DNA from: an uncultured Eubacteriales bacterium
Lineage (GTDB): Bacteria; Bacillota; Clostridia; Oscillospirales; Oscillospiraceae
Direction of reading: 5' to 3'
DNA length: 20,068 nt
Assembly: GCA_900551355.1 (NCBI GenBank)
Contig: URVR01000007.1
Coordinates: 1 to 20,068, forward strand
Shown here: positions 1 to 7,156 of the stretch, one piece after another
Layout of the letters: each line of letters starts with the position of its first letter
How positions within the stretch are numbered: position 1 is the stretch's first letter
Notes under the pieces: generated by a model
Told to the model about the DNA's origin: nothing
The model's input: the letters and a program-made list of their open reading frames with translations, nothing else
Database searches by the model: none
Position numbers and translations under genes: made by a program

Positions 1-798
1 TTCCTCCCCCGAATGCCATCTCAGCAGCGAATTGAGGCAGCGGTCGACCACCCGCTCCATGCCCAGCGCCAGCAGCAGCACCCACAGGATGCCGACGACC
101 ACCAGATCCGTGGCAAGCAGTGCGATAAAGGCGTTGAGGATGCGGCCGATGCCGCTGTGCGCGCCCAGAAGCTCCGCCACGATCACAAGGCCCCAGCTCC
201 AGCTGTACGCCACGCGGATCGGTCCGGCCATGGCGGGAAGCAGGCTGGGAAGGATGACATGGCGGGCGATCACCGTCTCGCTGGCGCCCATCGTGCGGGT
301 AAAGTTGGCAAGCACCGGGTCGATGCGCTCCAGCGCCTCCGCACCGGCCACAAAGATCATGGTAAACGAATAGAAAACGATGATGGCGATGATGCCGCCC
401 TGACTCGTGCCGAACCACAGCAGGAAAAAGGGTGCGAGGGCCAGCGGCGGAATGGCGCGGAGAACATCTACCAGCGGGATGAACAGGTCGCTGAACAGCT
501 TATAGCGCGCGATGAGAAACAGGCACAGGAAGGACAGCGCCGTTCCGGAAAGCACGCCGATAAGATACCGCAGCAGGGATGCCAGAACGTGGGGCATGAA
601 GCCGTGTGAGCCGGCGCCCTGAAACTGTATCTGCGGGTTTGAAAACGCGCTTGTGACAAAGCGATAGGCCACCGTGGTGGGCAGGGGCATTCTGGTCTCC
701 CCTACGAGAAGGCTCACCGCCACCCATATGCACAGCAGGATGAGAAATCCGAGGGAGGCGAGCCACGTCCTCTTCTTTTTGCTTAATTTTTCGTACAT
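1..798 (-). CDS. ABC transporter permease, SsuC/TauC type (3' end cut off by window)
   Basis: Membrane subunit of an ABC importer of the nitrate/sulfonate/taurine class. I translated the minus strand from the ATG at 798; the frame stays open for 266 codons to base 1, so the C-terminal end lies outside the window. A membrane segment at about residues 11-30 (LASLGFLILLCIW) is followed by several more. The family hallmarks are IPPLALAPFFLLWFG and the EAA-type cytoplasmic loop that contacts the ATPase (GASETVIARHVILPSLLPA). A GGGAG ribosome binding site lies 7 bases before the ATG. It is the second permease of the operon, 83 bases after the binding-protein gene and behind a strong hairpin. It could pair with the permease at 2209-3012 as a heterodimer, or belong to a second transporter whose other genes are to the left. 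Family is clear; substrate is unknown. Confidence 0.9.
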   Translation of the reverse strand, partial: MYEKLSKKKRTWLASLGFLILLCIWVAVSLLVGETRMPLPTTVAYRFVTSAFSNPQIQFQGAGSHGFMPHVLASLLRYLIGVLSGTALSFLCLFLIARYKLFSDLFIPLVDVLRAIPPLALAPFFLLWFGTSQGGIIAIIVFYSFTMIFVAGAEALERIDPVLANFTRTMGASETVIARHVILPSLLPAMAGPIRVAYSWSWGLVIVAELLGAHSGIGRILNAFIALLATDLVVVGILWVLLLALGMERVVDRCLNSLLRWHSGEE

Positions 799-822
799 AA
801 GTCAACTCCCATGCGTAAGGAA

Positions 823-850
823 GCCGGCGGCGCGGCACCGCGCCGCCGGC
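823..850 (-). promoter_or_regulatory. GC-rich intercistronic hairpin between binding protein and second permease
   Basis: A perfect 12-bp inverted repeat (GCCGGCGGCGCG at 823-834, CGCGCCGCCGGC at 839-850) with a 4-base loop. It lies 32 bases after the solute-binding-protein stop and 25 bases before the next permease. No run of T follows on the minus strand, so it is not a standard intrinsic terminator. By analogy with other binding-protein operons it may protect the upstream mRNA from 3' decay or partly attenuate transcription, giving more binding protein than membrane subunit. That role is inferred. Confidence 0.6.
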
Positions 851-881
851 TATGGGTCAAAGTATTGAACCGAGGGTGCGT

Positions 882-2180
882 TTACGCGCCCATCAGCTCC
901 AGCGCCTGTGCGGAGAAGTTGGCCGCGTCAAGGTAGTTGAAGATGGAATACTGGTACTCCGCCTTCGCCTTGAGCTCGGCCGCCTGGCCTTCCGCATCGG
1001 CCAGCTGGGCAAGGTTCGCATCCGCCTGGGCGCGCAGGTCCTTCAGCTCCGCATACACGGTGTTGGCGCTGACGATGTCGGCGGGCGTGAATTCACCTGC
1101 GTTGAACATTCCCTGCTCCTCATACATCTTGATGGTGGAGCCGATCTCATACTCCCAGTACAGGGGGTCAGATGTGTTTTCCATCCAGTCCTTCTGCATA
1201 TCGAAGGTATACAGCGGCAGTACGGATGCGTACAGGCCCTCGACCTCCTCCTTTGTGAAGCTGGTGCCGGCGATGGAGTTCACGTAATCCACATGGATCG
1301 CGGCAGCCTCGGCGGGATTGTCGTGGACATACTGGTTCATTCTGAAGCAGACGGAGGCCAGACGGAGAATGGTGTCGTGGTTGTTGGCGGCAAACTCCTT
1401 GGTGGTGGTCCAGCCGTTGTGGAGGATGCTGCGGATCTCGACGGAGTCCACAGAGGCCTCAGCGGCGGAGGCGATATCCGCGGAGGACAGGATGGGAATG
1501 AAGCCGTTGGAGGTCAGAGTCGCCGTGGCGGGCACGCCGCCGACCTTGAACTGTGCGCGGCCTGCCAGCATGAGCGCAACACCGTTGGAGTCATCCAGGA
1601 CCTCGCTCTTGAAATCGTCCATCGTCAGGCCGCCCTTTTCCAGGCACAGGTCGATGAAGGGCTTGATCGCGGACTCGGAGGGATAGGTGAAGGTCTGGCC
1701 CTTCATCTGGGCCATGACGGAGACAATGGCCTCGGCAGGCTCCTGACCCTCGGCAACAAAGTCACCGTAGGTCTTTGTGCCGGCGGGTGCCATGATGGAA
1801 TAGCCCAGGAAGAGGTTGGAGAAGCAGAACGTCGTAAAGTTTGCCTGTCTCATGGAGGGGATGAACAGGGAGGGTGCGCCGGAAGCGAAGTCGTAGCTGC
1901 CGGCCACCATGACGGAGGGGAGCTTGTCCGCGTCAATGCTGTCGACCTGGCTGAGGGTGATGCCCACGTCCTCAAACCAGCCCTGACTCACTGCGATATA
2001 GGGGATGGTGTGGTCAGGATACGGCTCTGTGGCGAACTTGAGGGAAACCTGGGGGATCGTACCGTACTCGACGGTGTCCGCGTCGCCTGTACCGGTGGGC
2101 GGCGTCTCCACCTTTCCGCAGGCGGTGAGCATGAGCAGCGCCGCAAGCACAAGGCTCAGAATTCTCAGTGTGTTCTTCAT
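882..2180 (-). CDS. ABC transporter solute-binding lipoprotein, NMT1/SsuA-like
   Basis: Extracytoplasmic substrate receptor of the importer encoded around it. The N-terminus is a lipoprotein signal: two basic residues, a hydrophobic stretch and lipobox LTAC with Cys21 as the predicted lipidated residue. The body resembles the periplasmic sulfonate/nitrate/thiamine-precursor binding family (VSLKFATEPYPDHTIPYIAV, then GWFEDVGITLSQV). At 432 residues it is longer than usual for that family (about 310-350). The excess appears to be a C-terminal helical tail from about residue 365, rich in A, E, L, Q and K (for example LKDLRAQADANLAQLADAEG), which looks like a coiled coil. A GGAG ribosome binding site sits 8 bases before the ATG. 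It follows the permease by 28 bases. The ligand cannot be deduced. Confidence 0.9.
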   Translation of the reverse strand: MKNTLRILSLVLAALLMLTACGKVETPPTGTGDADTVEYGTIPQVSLKFATEPYPDHTIPYIAVSQGWFEDVGITLSQVDSIDADKLPSVMVAGSYDFASGAPSLFIPSMRQANFTTFCFSNLFLGYSIMAPAGTKTYGDFVAEGQEPAEAIVSVMAQMKGQTFTYPSESAIKPFIDLCLEKGGLTMDDFKSEVLDDSNGVALMLAGRAQFKVGGVPATATLTSNGFIPILSSADIASAAEASVDSVEIRSILHNGWTTTKEFAANNHDTILRLASVCFRMNQYVHDNPAEAAAIHVDYVNSIAGTSFTKEEVEGLYASVLPLYTFDMQKDWMENTSDPLYWEYEIGSTIKMYEEQGMFNAGEFTPADIVSANTVYAELKDLRAQADANLAQLADAEGQAAELKAKAEYQYSIFNYLDAANFSAQALELMGA

Positions 2181-2208
2181 CTTCTTTTCTCCTTCTTTTT
2201 TGTATTTT

Positions 2209-3012
2209 TCAGCCCTTGGGCATCCATCTCGTAAGTCTGGCTCCCACCAGCTTCAGCAGCCAGCTGAAAAGGCCCGTCAGGATGATGAACAGGATGAGGA
2301 TGATGAGCATGCGTCCGGTCTTCATATACTGCTGTGAAAGTATGAGCAGCCGGCCAAGGCCGTCCTGGGCTGCCAGGAACTCGCCGCCCAGCGCCACCGC
2401 CCACGCAACGCCCAGCGCCACTTTGCTGGCGTTGATGATGTTCGGCACGATCATCGGCAGGATGACGTTCGTATAGATCTTCTGATTGCTGGCTCCCAGC
2501 GTTCTGGCAAAGTTGATCCTGGTCCTGTCGGCGCGGTCGATAGCCTCGATCACGTTGGTCGCATAGATGATCCAGAGGCCGAAGGCGATATAGATCACGA
2601 TGCCCTTCTCTTTTCCGCCGAACCACACGAGGAACAGCGCGATGAGCGCCAGCAGCGGGATATTGCACAGCAGGCGCACAACGGGGTAGAACATCCCGCG
2701 AAGCGTGGGCCGCAGGCCGATCACGATGCCCGTCAGAACGCCCGTCACACCGCCCAGCAGCAGTCCGAGAAGAACGCGGCGTATAGTGATCAGGGAGTTT
2801 TGTCCGAGAACGATGAGCGCATCCACGTAGTTGGGCGCCGCGCCGCCCCGGAAGGAGGCAAAGCCGGGCAGCTCCTCGCCGAACACAGTGCCCCATGTCG
2901 GGACAAGGATCGCCGCATACTGGCTGGCCGCCCGCGCAATGAGCGCGGCCGCCTCCCAGGCCAGCACGAGGAACAAGATCGCGCAGATCTTCCTTGCGTA
3001 TTTCGCTTTCAT
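2209..3012 (-). CDS. ABC transporter permease, SsuC/TauC type
   Basis: Membrane channel subunit of the same importer, 267 residues, normal for the family. Hydrophobic segments begin at about residue 9 (ICAILFLVLAWEAAALI). Family motifs include IPLLALIALFLVWFG and the EAA loop GASNQKIYTNVILPMIVPNI, the docking site for the ATPase. It resembles the permease at 1-798 in length and motif layout, so the two are paralogues. The start codon overlaps the stop codon of the ATPase gene by four bases (ATGA, 3009-3012), so the two proteins are probably made by translational coupling in fixed ratio. Confidence 0.93.
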   Translation of the reverse strand: MKAKYARKICAILFLVLAWEAAALIARAASQYAAILVPTWGTVFGEELPGFASFRGGAAPNYVDALIVLGQNSLITIRRVLLGLLLGGVTGVLTGIVIGLRPTLRGMFYPVVRLLCNIPLLALIALFLVWFGGKEKGIVIYIAFGLWIIYATNVIEAIDRADRTRINFARTLGASNQKIYTNVILPMIVPNIINASKVALGVAWAVALGGEFLAAQDGLGRLLILSQQYMKTGRMLIILILFIILTGLFSWLLKLVGARLTRWMPKG

Positions 3013-3836
3013 GCGTCTCCTCCGACCTTCACATCGCTCAGTTCCAGCAGCTTTCCCAGCAGATAGTCGGAGATCGCGTGGAACTCAGGAGAGTTGCGTA
3101 CCTCAACGGGGCGCGGTCTGGGGATATCGACCTTGAGTTCTTCAATGATGCGCCCCTTTTCGATCATGATGATCCTGTCGGCCACAAATGTGGCCTCCTC
3201 CACATCGTGCGTGACGAAAAAGGTGGTGAGGGGGTTTTCCAGGCGGATGCGCTCGACCTCCAGCTGGAGCTCCACCTTGGTGGCATAATCCAGCGGGCCG
3301 AAGGGCTCGTCCATCAGGAGGAGCTGCGGCTTGTTGGCCAGCACCATGGCGATCTGGAGGCGCTTTTTCATGCCGCCGGACAGTTCCTTGGGATAGAAGT
3401 TGGCAAAGCTGTCCAGCTTCACCAGCTTCAGGTACTGCTCCACCAGCGCAGGCCGGTCCTGCTTGGCCACGCCGCCAAGCTCCAGCGCGAAGTCCAGATT
3501 GTCCTTCACGCGCTTCCAGCCGAACACCGTCTCCGCCTGGAACACGACGCCGCGCTCTCTGGAGGGGCCCTGGATCTCGCGGCCATTGAGCTTGCACGTG
3601 CCGGCCGTCGGCTTGACAAGCCCCGCGACGATGTTCATCAGCGTTGTCTTGCCGCAGCCGCTCCGGCCAACGACGGCCACCAGCTCACCGTGCTCAACGG
3701 TCAGGTTGATGTCATCCAGCGCACGCATCGTTCCGCCGCTGACAGTGCTGAAGTCGATAGAGACGTGCTGGATCTCCAGTCTGCCGCTGCCCTCCGTATG
3801 GGCCTGCGCTGTGTTCTGCAATTCTTTCTGGTTCAT
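3009..3836 (-). CDS. ABC transporter ATP-binding protein, SsuB/TauB type
   Basis: Energises the importer by ATP hydrolysis at the inner face of the membrane. The 275 residues carry every motif of an ABC ATPase: Walker A GRSGCGKTT (57-65), Q-loop Gln100, signature LSGGM (152-156), Walker B LLLMDEP (172-178) and switch His210 in FVTHDVEEA. The FGPLD and VTHDVEEA stretches are typical of the nitrate/sulfonate/taurine subfamily. I chose the ATG at 3836 because the frame upstream of it only shadows the amidohydrolase gene. Five bases separate it from that gene's stop, and its GGGTGA ribosome binding site overlaps the stop. It is the only ATPase for two permease genes seen here. Confidence 0.93.
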   Translation of the reverse strand: MNQKELQNTAQAHTEGSGRLEIQHVSIDFSTVSGGTMRALDDINLTVEHGELVAVVGRSGCGKTTLMNIVAGLVKPTAGTCKLNGREIQGPSRERGVVFQAETVFGWKRVKDNLDFALELGGVAKQDRPALVEQYLKLVKLDSFANFYPKELSGGMKKRLQIAMVLANKPQLLLMDEPFGPLDYATKVELQLEVERIRLENPLTTFFVTHDVEEATFVADRIIMIEKGRIIEELKVDIPRPRPVEVRNSPEFHAISDYLLGKLLELSDVKVGGDA

Positions 3837-3841
3837 GGAAT

Positions 3842-4720
3842 TCACCCTACCCTGATCTTTCCTATACCGAGGCGCTGCGCGAGGTTGCCGCCCAGAATGA
3901 GCTGGCGGTCTTCGTCGTTGCCGCCCACAAAGACATCCAGTATTTTTTCCTTGATGGCCGGAACGCCCAGCGGGCCGTCGGTGCCGATGGTGAATTTGGA
4001 CGCGCCGCACTGACGGTATGCATCGATCACCGAGTAAGGCCCCAGATTGCCGGTCAGGTCCAGCAGCAGGTTGGGATGGCCCGGCGCGATCTCGCCGGTG
4101 GTGCCGTAGCACCAGATAAAGCCGGAGTGGACCATAATGAAGGTGAGCTCCGGGAAATCATCCGCCACACACGCAAATTGCAGCGCCGTATTGTTGCCGC
4201 TGTCACCCGAGCCGTGGACAACGACCGGGAGCACCTTCCCCGTTTCCCGCTGCAGCTCGGTCAGGCGGGTCAGCATGGGGTAAACGACGTCCTTGTTGTT
4301 CAGCTCGTAGTTGTGTTCAATGGGGTTCATGCGCAGTCCCTTGAGTCCCAGCTCCAGAATGCAGCGGTCCAGTTCCCGCGTCGCTTCGTTCCCGACCGGC
4401 AGCGTAAACGGTTTTCCCGCGTCGCAGGGCGGGTAGTTCCACGTCTTGGGCGCGTCGTTCCACGGGCACACGGTGGCCAGGCCAAACACTCTGTCCGGGA
4501 ACATATTCTGGATCTTGGCAACATAGTCGTTGCCGATGTAGGGGTTCCACGCGGGGGTGTGGTGGGTGAAGCCCTCATCCACCTGGAACACCATCTGGAT
4601 GTCGATCCCGTTTTCATCCAGATAGGGGATCAGGTCCTCCTCCGCCACGCAGGTGCTTCTCATATTTACGCCGATCTTGAAATTCGTATCGATCACAGGC
4701 CAACGATATTCGGACATCAT
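3842..4720 (-). CDS. Amidohydrolase-2 family paralogue B with degenerate metal site
   Basis: A 292-residue TIM-barrel protein of the amidohydrolase-2 family (the ACMSD, gamma-resorcylate decarboxylase and lactonase group). It aligns with paralogue A (4732-5613) almost without gaps and roughly half the residues match. The strand-1 HxH metal motif is replaced: DTHYH in A is DTNFK here (Asn13, Lys15). Lys130 and His132 of A are Arg130 and Asn132. The later positions His169 (VVVHGSGDS), His198 (IMVHSG) and Asp248 (GTDGP) are kept. It may therefore have an altered metal site, a different reaction, or a structural or regulatory role beside A. GGAGGAACGA precedes two adjacent ATG codons (4720, 4717); the second has the better spacing. 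The family assignment is firm; activity is uncertain. Confidence 0.88.
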   Translation of the reverse strand: MMSEYRWPVIDTNFKIGVNMRSTCVAEEDLIPYLDENGIDIQMVFQVDEGFTHHTPAWNPYIGNDYVAKIQNMFPDRVFGLATVCPWNDAPKTWNYPPCDAGKPFTLPVGNEATRELDRCILELGLKGLRMNPIEHNYELNNKDVVYPMLTRLTELQRETGKVLPVVVHGSGDSGNNTALQFACVADDFPELTFIMVHSGFIWCYGTTGEIAPGHPNLLLDLTGNLGPYSVIDAYRQCGASKFTIGTDGPLGVPAIKEKILDVFVGGNDEDRQLILGGNLAQRLGIGKIRVG

Positions 4721-4731
4721 TCGTTCCTCCT

Positions 4732-5613
4732 TCAGACCTCTGTTTTTATCTTGGGGATACCCAGATACTTGGCAAGGTTGCCGCCCATGATGAGCTGCAC
4801 ATCCTCCTCGTTATCGCCGACAAGGTCGCGCACCACCAGCTCCTTTGTCGTCGCCAGGTCAAACGGCCCGTCGGTGCCGATGCAGAAGCGGCCCGCGCCC
4901 TCGTTGAGATACAGCTGCCGCAGCGTGGTCGGCGTCACATTCAGCGTCAGGTCCACCATGAGGTTGTCGATCCCCGCGCTCACATCCGCCGTTGTGCCGT
5001 AGGCCCACATATAGCCGCCGTGCGCCATGATAAAGAGGATCTCCGGGAAGTCCCGTGCCACCTGCGCCATCTGCGTGGGCGTATTGTTGACGGAATCGCC
5101 CGCGCAGTGCGTAACCACGATCATCTTGCGGCCCGCCCTGCGCTGCAGCTCCGTCAGCTTCTCCATGATGGGGTAAATAAGCGCCTTGTTGTTTATCTCG
5201 AAGTTATGCTCCAGCGGGTGGAGCTTGATGCCCTGCAGGCCAAGATCCATGATGGACCGCTCCAGCTCGTCCAGCGTCTCATTCTCTATGGGCAGATCCA
5301 TGGGCCTGCCGAACTTCGATTTGGGCCAGTTATACGTTTTAGGCGCCTGATGCCAGGGGTCCAGCGTACACAGGCCGATCACACGTTCGGGGAACATGCG
5401 CTGGATCTTGGCAATATAATCATTGCCGATATACGGGTTCCAATCCGGTGAGCGGTGGGCAAAGCCCTCGTTCACCTGAAATATCACCTGTATATCTACG
5501 CCGTTCTTGTCCATCCAGGGAATGAGCTCATGCTCGGCATCGAAGGTGTTGATCAGGCAGACGCCTGTATGGTAGTGGGTGTCTATCACAGGCCAGCGTT
5601 CACTTGTACTCAT
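4732..5613 (-). CDS. Amidohydrolase-2 family metal-dependent hydrolase/decarboxylase (paralogue A)
   Basis: A cytoplasmic TIM-barrel enzyme of 293 residues. Expected amidohydrolase-2 landmarks are present: HxH in strand 1 (VIDTHYHTG, His13 and His15), GIKLHPLEH (Lys130, His132), VVTHCAGDS (His169), IMAHGGY (His198) and GTDGPFD (Asp248). Relatives of known function act on aromatic or muconate-type acids and lactones (ACMSD, gamma-resorcylate decarboxylase, 4-sulfomuconolactone hydrolase, 4-oxalomesaconate hydratase), usually using one divalent metal. This suggests, but does not prove, that the imported compound is an organic acid or lactone. The gene lies 4 bases after the repressor stop, and its GGAGGATGA ribosome binding site overlaps the repressor's last codons. 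Paralogue B follows after 11 bases. Confidence 0.9.
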   Translation of the reverse strand: MSTSERWPVIDTHYHTGVCLINTFDAEHELIPWMDKNGVDIQVIFQVNEGFAHRSPDWNPYIGNDYIAKIQRMFPERVIGLCTLDPWHQAPKTYNWPKSKFGRPMDLPIENETLDELERSIMDLGLQGIKLHPLEHNFEINNKALIYPIMEKLTELQRRAGRKMIVVTHCAGDSVNNTPTQMAQVARDFPEILFIMAHGGYMWAYGTTADVSAGIDNLMVDLTLNVTPTTLRQLYLNEGAGRFCIGTDGPFDLATTKELVVRDLVGDNEEDVQLIMGGNLAKYLGIPKIKTEV

Positions 5614-5617
5614 TCTT

Positions 5618-6676
5618 TCATCCTCCGTGTTTTAGTTTGATCCCACACGATTCACGCACCACGAGCTTTGGTGTGAAGCATGTTTTCTGGACAGTCGCAT
5701 CCGGATCGTGTATACGCCGGATCAGCATTTCCACCGCCTTCGAGCCGATGTCGTAGCAGGGCTGCACGATGGTGGTCAGCCGGGGCTGGAAAAGATCGGC
5801 CCACTCAAAGTCGTCGAACGCCACAAGCGCTATGTCCTCCGGGACTCTGAGCCCCAGTTCCTGAAGTGCGCGCATCGTGCCCAGCACCATCAGGTTATTG
5901 GCGGCGATGATCGCGGTCGGGCAATTGCCGGCGCTCATCATCTGGCTGATCATTTCCTTGGTCTTTGTCTTTGACGGCTCACTTCTGGATTCGCCGGGCA
6001 CGATGAAATGCGGGTCAAACGGAATGCCCGCGTTGCTAAGGGCGTTTTTGTAGCCGGTGATACGCTCCTCCGTCGTGTTGATGCCCCGCAGGCCCACGAC
6101 CAGCGCGATGCGCTTGTGCCCCAAGCTGATCAGGTGGTTGGCCAGCGCCTCCGTGGCCTTTTCGTTCTCCGTGCCCACCCAGTCGCCGTTGGCCGCCGGC
6201 ATACGGTCTACATAGACCACCGGGATCCCCATCTTGTTGATGAAGGGCACGGAATTGTTCTCCGAATCCGTGGTGGGCGAAAGGATGATCCCGTCCACAC
6301 GGCGTTCGTGGAACGTCTTGATGATCTCCAGCTCCGTTTTGGAGTTATCGTCCGAGCTGGCCAGCAGCACCGTGTAGCCATGCTTTGCCGCCTCGTTGTT
6401 GATCGCGTAGATCACGTCGATGAAATAGCGGTTCCGGATATCCGAGATCACAAGTCCGATGGTCTTTGTCTCGGATTTTTTCAGCGCCTTGGCAATGAAG
6501 TTCTGCGTGTACCCGGTGGCCTCAATGGCGGCCATCACCCGCCGGCGCGTCTCCTCGCTCACGTTCTTTGTGCCGTTGATGACATGCGATACGGTGGACA
6601 TGGACACGTTGGCGACCCTGGACACATCGGCGATGGTGATCACGGGAGACCGTTCGATGGAGCAATTCTTCTTCAT
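5618..6676 (-). CDS. LacI/GalR-family transcriptional regulator
   Basis: DNA-binding repressor of 352 residues, normal length for the family. The N-terminal helix-turn-helix and hinge are clear: ITIADVSRVANVSMSTVSHV, then NGTKNVSEETRRRVMAAIEA. The effector-binding domain starts at KTIGLVISDIRNRYFIDVI and contains DGIILSPTTDSE, GLRGINTTEERITGY and EDIALVAFDDFEWADLFQP, all typical. I prefer the ATG at 6676: an AGGGA ribosome binding site lies about 8 bases upstream, whereas the in-frame GTG at 6682 is too close to it. It is the first gene of the operon it presumably controls. With a promoter and operator just upstream, it probably represses itself together with the amidohydrolase/ABC genes until the substrate binds. 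The effector is unknown. Confidence 0.93.
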   Translation of the reverse strand: MKKNCSIERSPVITIADVSRVANVSMSTVSHVINGTKNVSEETRRRVMAAIEATGYTQNFIAKALKKSETKTIGLVISDIRNRYFIDVIYAINNEAAKHGYTVLLASSDDNSKTELEIIKTFHERRVDGIILSPTTDSENNSVPFINKMGIPVVYVDRMPAANGDWVGTENEKATEALANHLISLGHKRIALVVGLRGINTTEERITGYKNALSNAGIPFDPHFIVPGESRSEPSKTKTKEMISQMMSAGNCPTAIIAANNLMVLGTMRALQELGLRVPEDIALVAFDDFEWADLFQPRLTTIVQPCYDIGSKAVEMLIRRIHDPDATVQKTCFTPKLVVRESCGIKLKHGG

Positions 6677-6695
6677 GCGCACATTCCCTTCATTT

Positions 6696-6713
6696 GGCGA
6701 AACGTGTTCCTCT
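6696..6713. promoter_or_regulatory. Candidate LacI-type operator, downstream site
   Basis: GGCGAAACGTGTTCCTCT matches the site at 6859-6876 at 15 of 18 positions. It is an imperfect palindrome around a central CG. It lies in the leader of the repressor gene, 163 bp (centre to centre) downstream of the main operator. Confidence 0.45.
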
Positions 6714-6858
6714 TTCCTTACAAAAAACGAGTGTCTTACCTCATACGATCAGCAAATACACTCTCTCTTCCGGCGGTACTATGGCACTATATGCCAAAAA
6801 CAGCCGCTCACATAAGTCAAATTCTTAACAATGCTGACATGGTGTGCCCGTTGCTGTT

Positions 6859-6876
6859 GGAAAAACGTTTTCCTCT
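6859..6876. promoter_or_regulatory. Candidate main operator of the LacI-type repressor
   Basis: GGAAAAACGTTTTCCTCT contains the perfect palindrome AAAACGTTTT (6862-6871) with the central CG typical of LacI/GalR operators. It begins about nine bases downstream of the start site predicted from the promoter at 6889-6916, where a bound repressor would block transcription. Confidence 0.65.
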
Positions 6877-6888
6877 AATATTGGTATT

Positions 6889-6916
6889 ATCATAGCAGAA
6901 AAAATGCCGTTGTCAA
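6889..6916 (-). promoter_or_regulatory. Sigma-70 promoter of the lacI/amidohydrolase/ABC operon
   Basis: On the minus strand a perfect -35 TTGACA (6911-6916) is separated by 16 bases from TATGAT (6889-6894). An upstream TGC makes it an extended -10. The predicted start is near 6882, giving a leader of about 205 bases before the repressor ATG that holds two candidate operators. No other good promoter was found within the operon. Confidence 0.75.
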
Positions 6917-6942
6917 CCGTGGTGCAGCAAAATGTACTTTAT

Positions 6943-6970
6943 CCACAGTTTTGAACGGGAATAACTGTGG
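6943..6970. repeat. Inverted repeat upstream of the operon promoter
   Basis: CCACAGTT (6943-6950) and AACTGTGG (6963-6970) form an 8-bp inverted repeat with a 12-base spacer. It lies roughly 60-90 bases upstream of the predicted operon start, a usual position for an activator. The left arm also overlaps TTATCCACA (6939-6947), a perfect match to the DnaA 9-mer. No regulator can be named. Confidence 0.4.
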
Positions 6971-7008
6971 TATTTGACGGTATCCCCACTGTTTGGGGCG
7001 CCCGTCCA

Positions 7009-7022
7009 GAAAAACGTTTCTC
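7009..7022. promoter_or_regulatory. Candidate LacI-type operator, upstream site
   Basis: GAAAAACGTTTCTC shares the 11 bases GAAAAACGTTT with the main operator at 6859-6876 and is itself nearly palindromic around CG. It lies 149 bp upstream of the main site, centre to centre. The stretch 6677-7156 has no convincing gene and holds these three sites, the promoter, the inverted repeat and the terminator. Confidence 0.5.
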
Positions 7023-7091
7023 CCGCACAGCGGCGTTATGTCTCCGATGTGTTCCCTGTCCCCCGGCAGCCCGCGCCGCCTCCATACAGAC

Positions 7092-7133
7092 AAACAGGGA
7101 GTCCCCGCTCAAGAAAACGGGGCCTCCCTGTTT
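7092..7133. terminator. Intrinsic terminator downstream of degV
   Basis: A hairpin with a 16-position stem (15 pairs, one mismatch at 7102/7123) and 10-base loop, arms AAACAGGGAGTCCCCG and CGGGGCCTCCCTGTTT. It lies 24 bases past the degV stop. The T-rich tract is better on the plus side (TTTCTTTATT) than on the minus side (TTTGTCTGT), so it may work both ways and isolate degV from the operon to its left. Confidence 0.75.
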
Positions 7134-7156
7134 CTTTATTCATGGTACGCAGTTTG

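Noticed and set aside
852..2234. Long open frame of 460 codons on the plus strand
   Set aside because: It is antisense to the solute-binding-protein gene, which has a lipobox, ribosome binding site and family motifs. The plus-strand product has no recognisable domain.
6939..6947. Perfect DnaA box TTATCCACA as a hint of a replication origin
   Set aside because: It is a single copy with no cluster, no AT-rich unwinding element and no dnaA, dnaN or plasmid rep gene nearby. One chance match in 20 kb is not surprising.
6890..7093. 67-codon minus-strand frame upstream of the repressor
   Set aside because: It covers the operon promoter, the inverted repeat and a candidate operator, has no ribosome binding site and no coding-like codon pattern.
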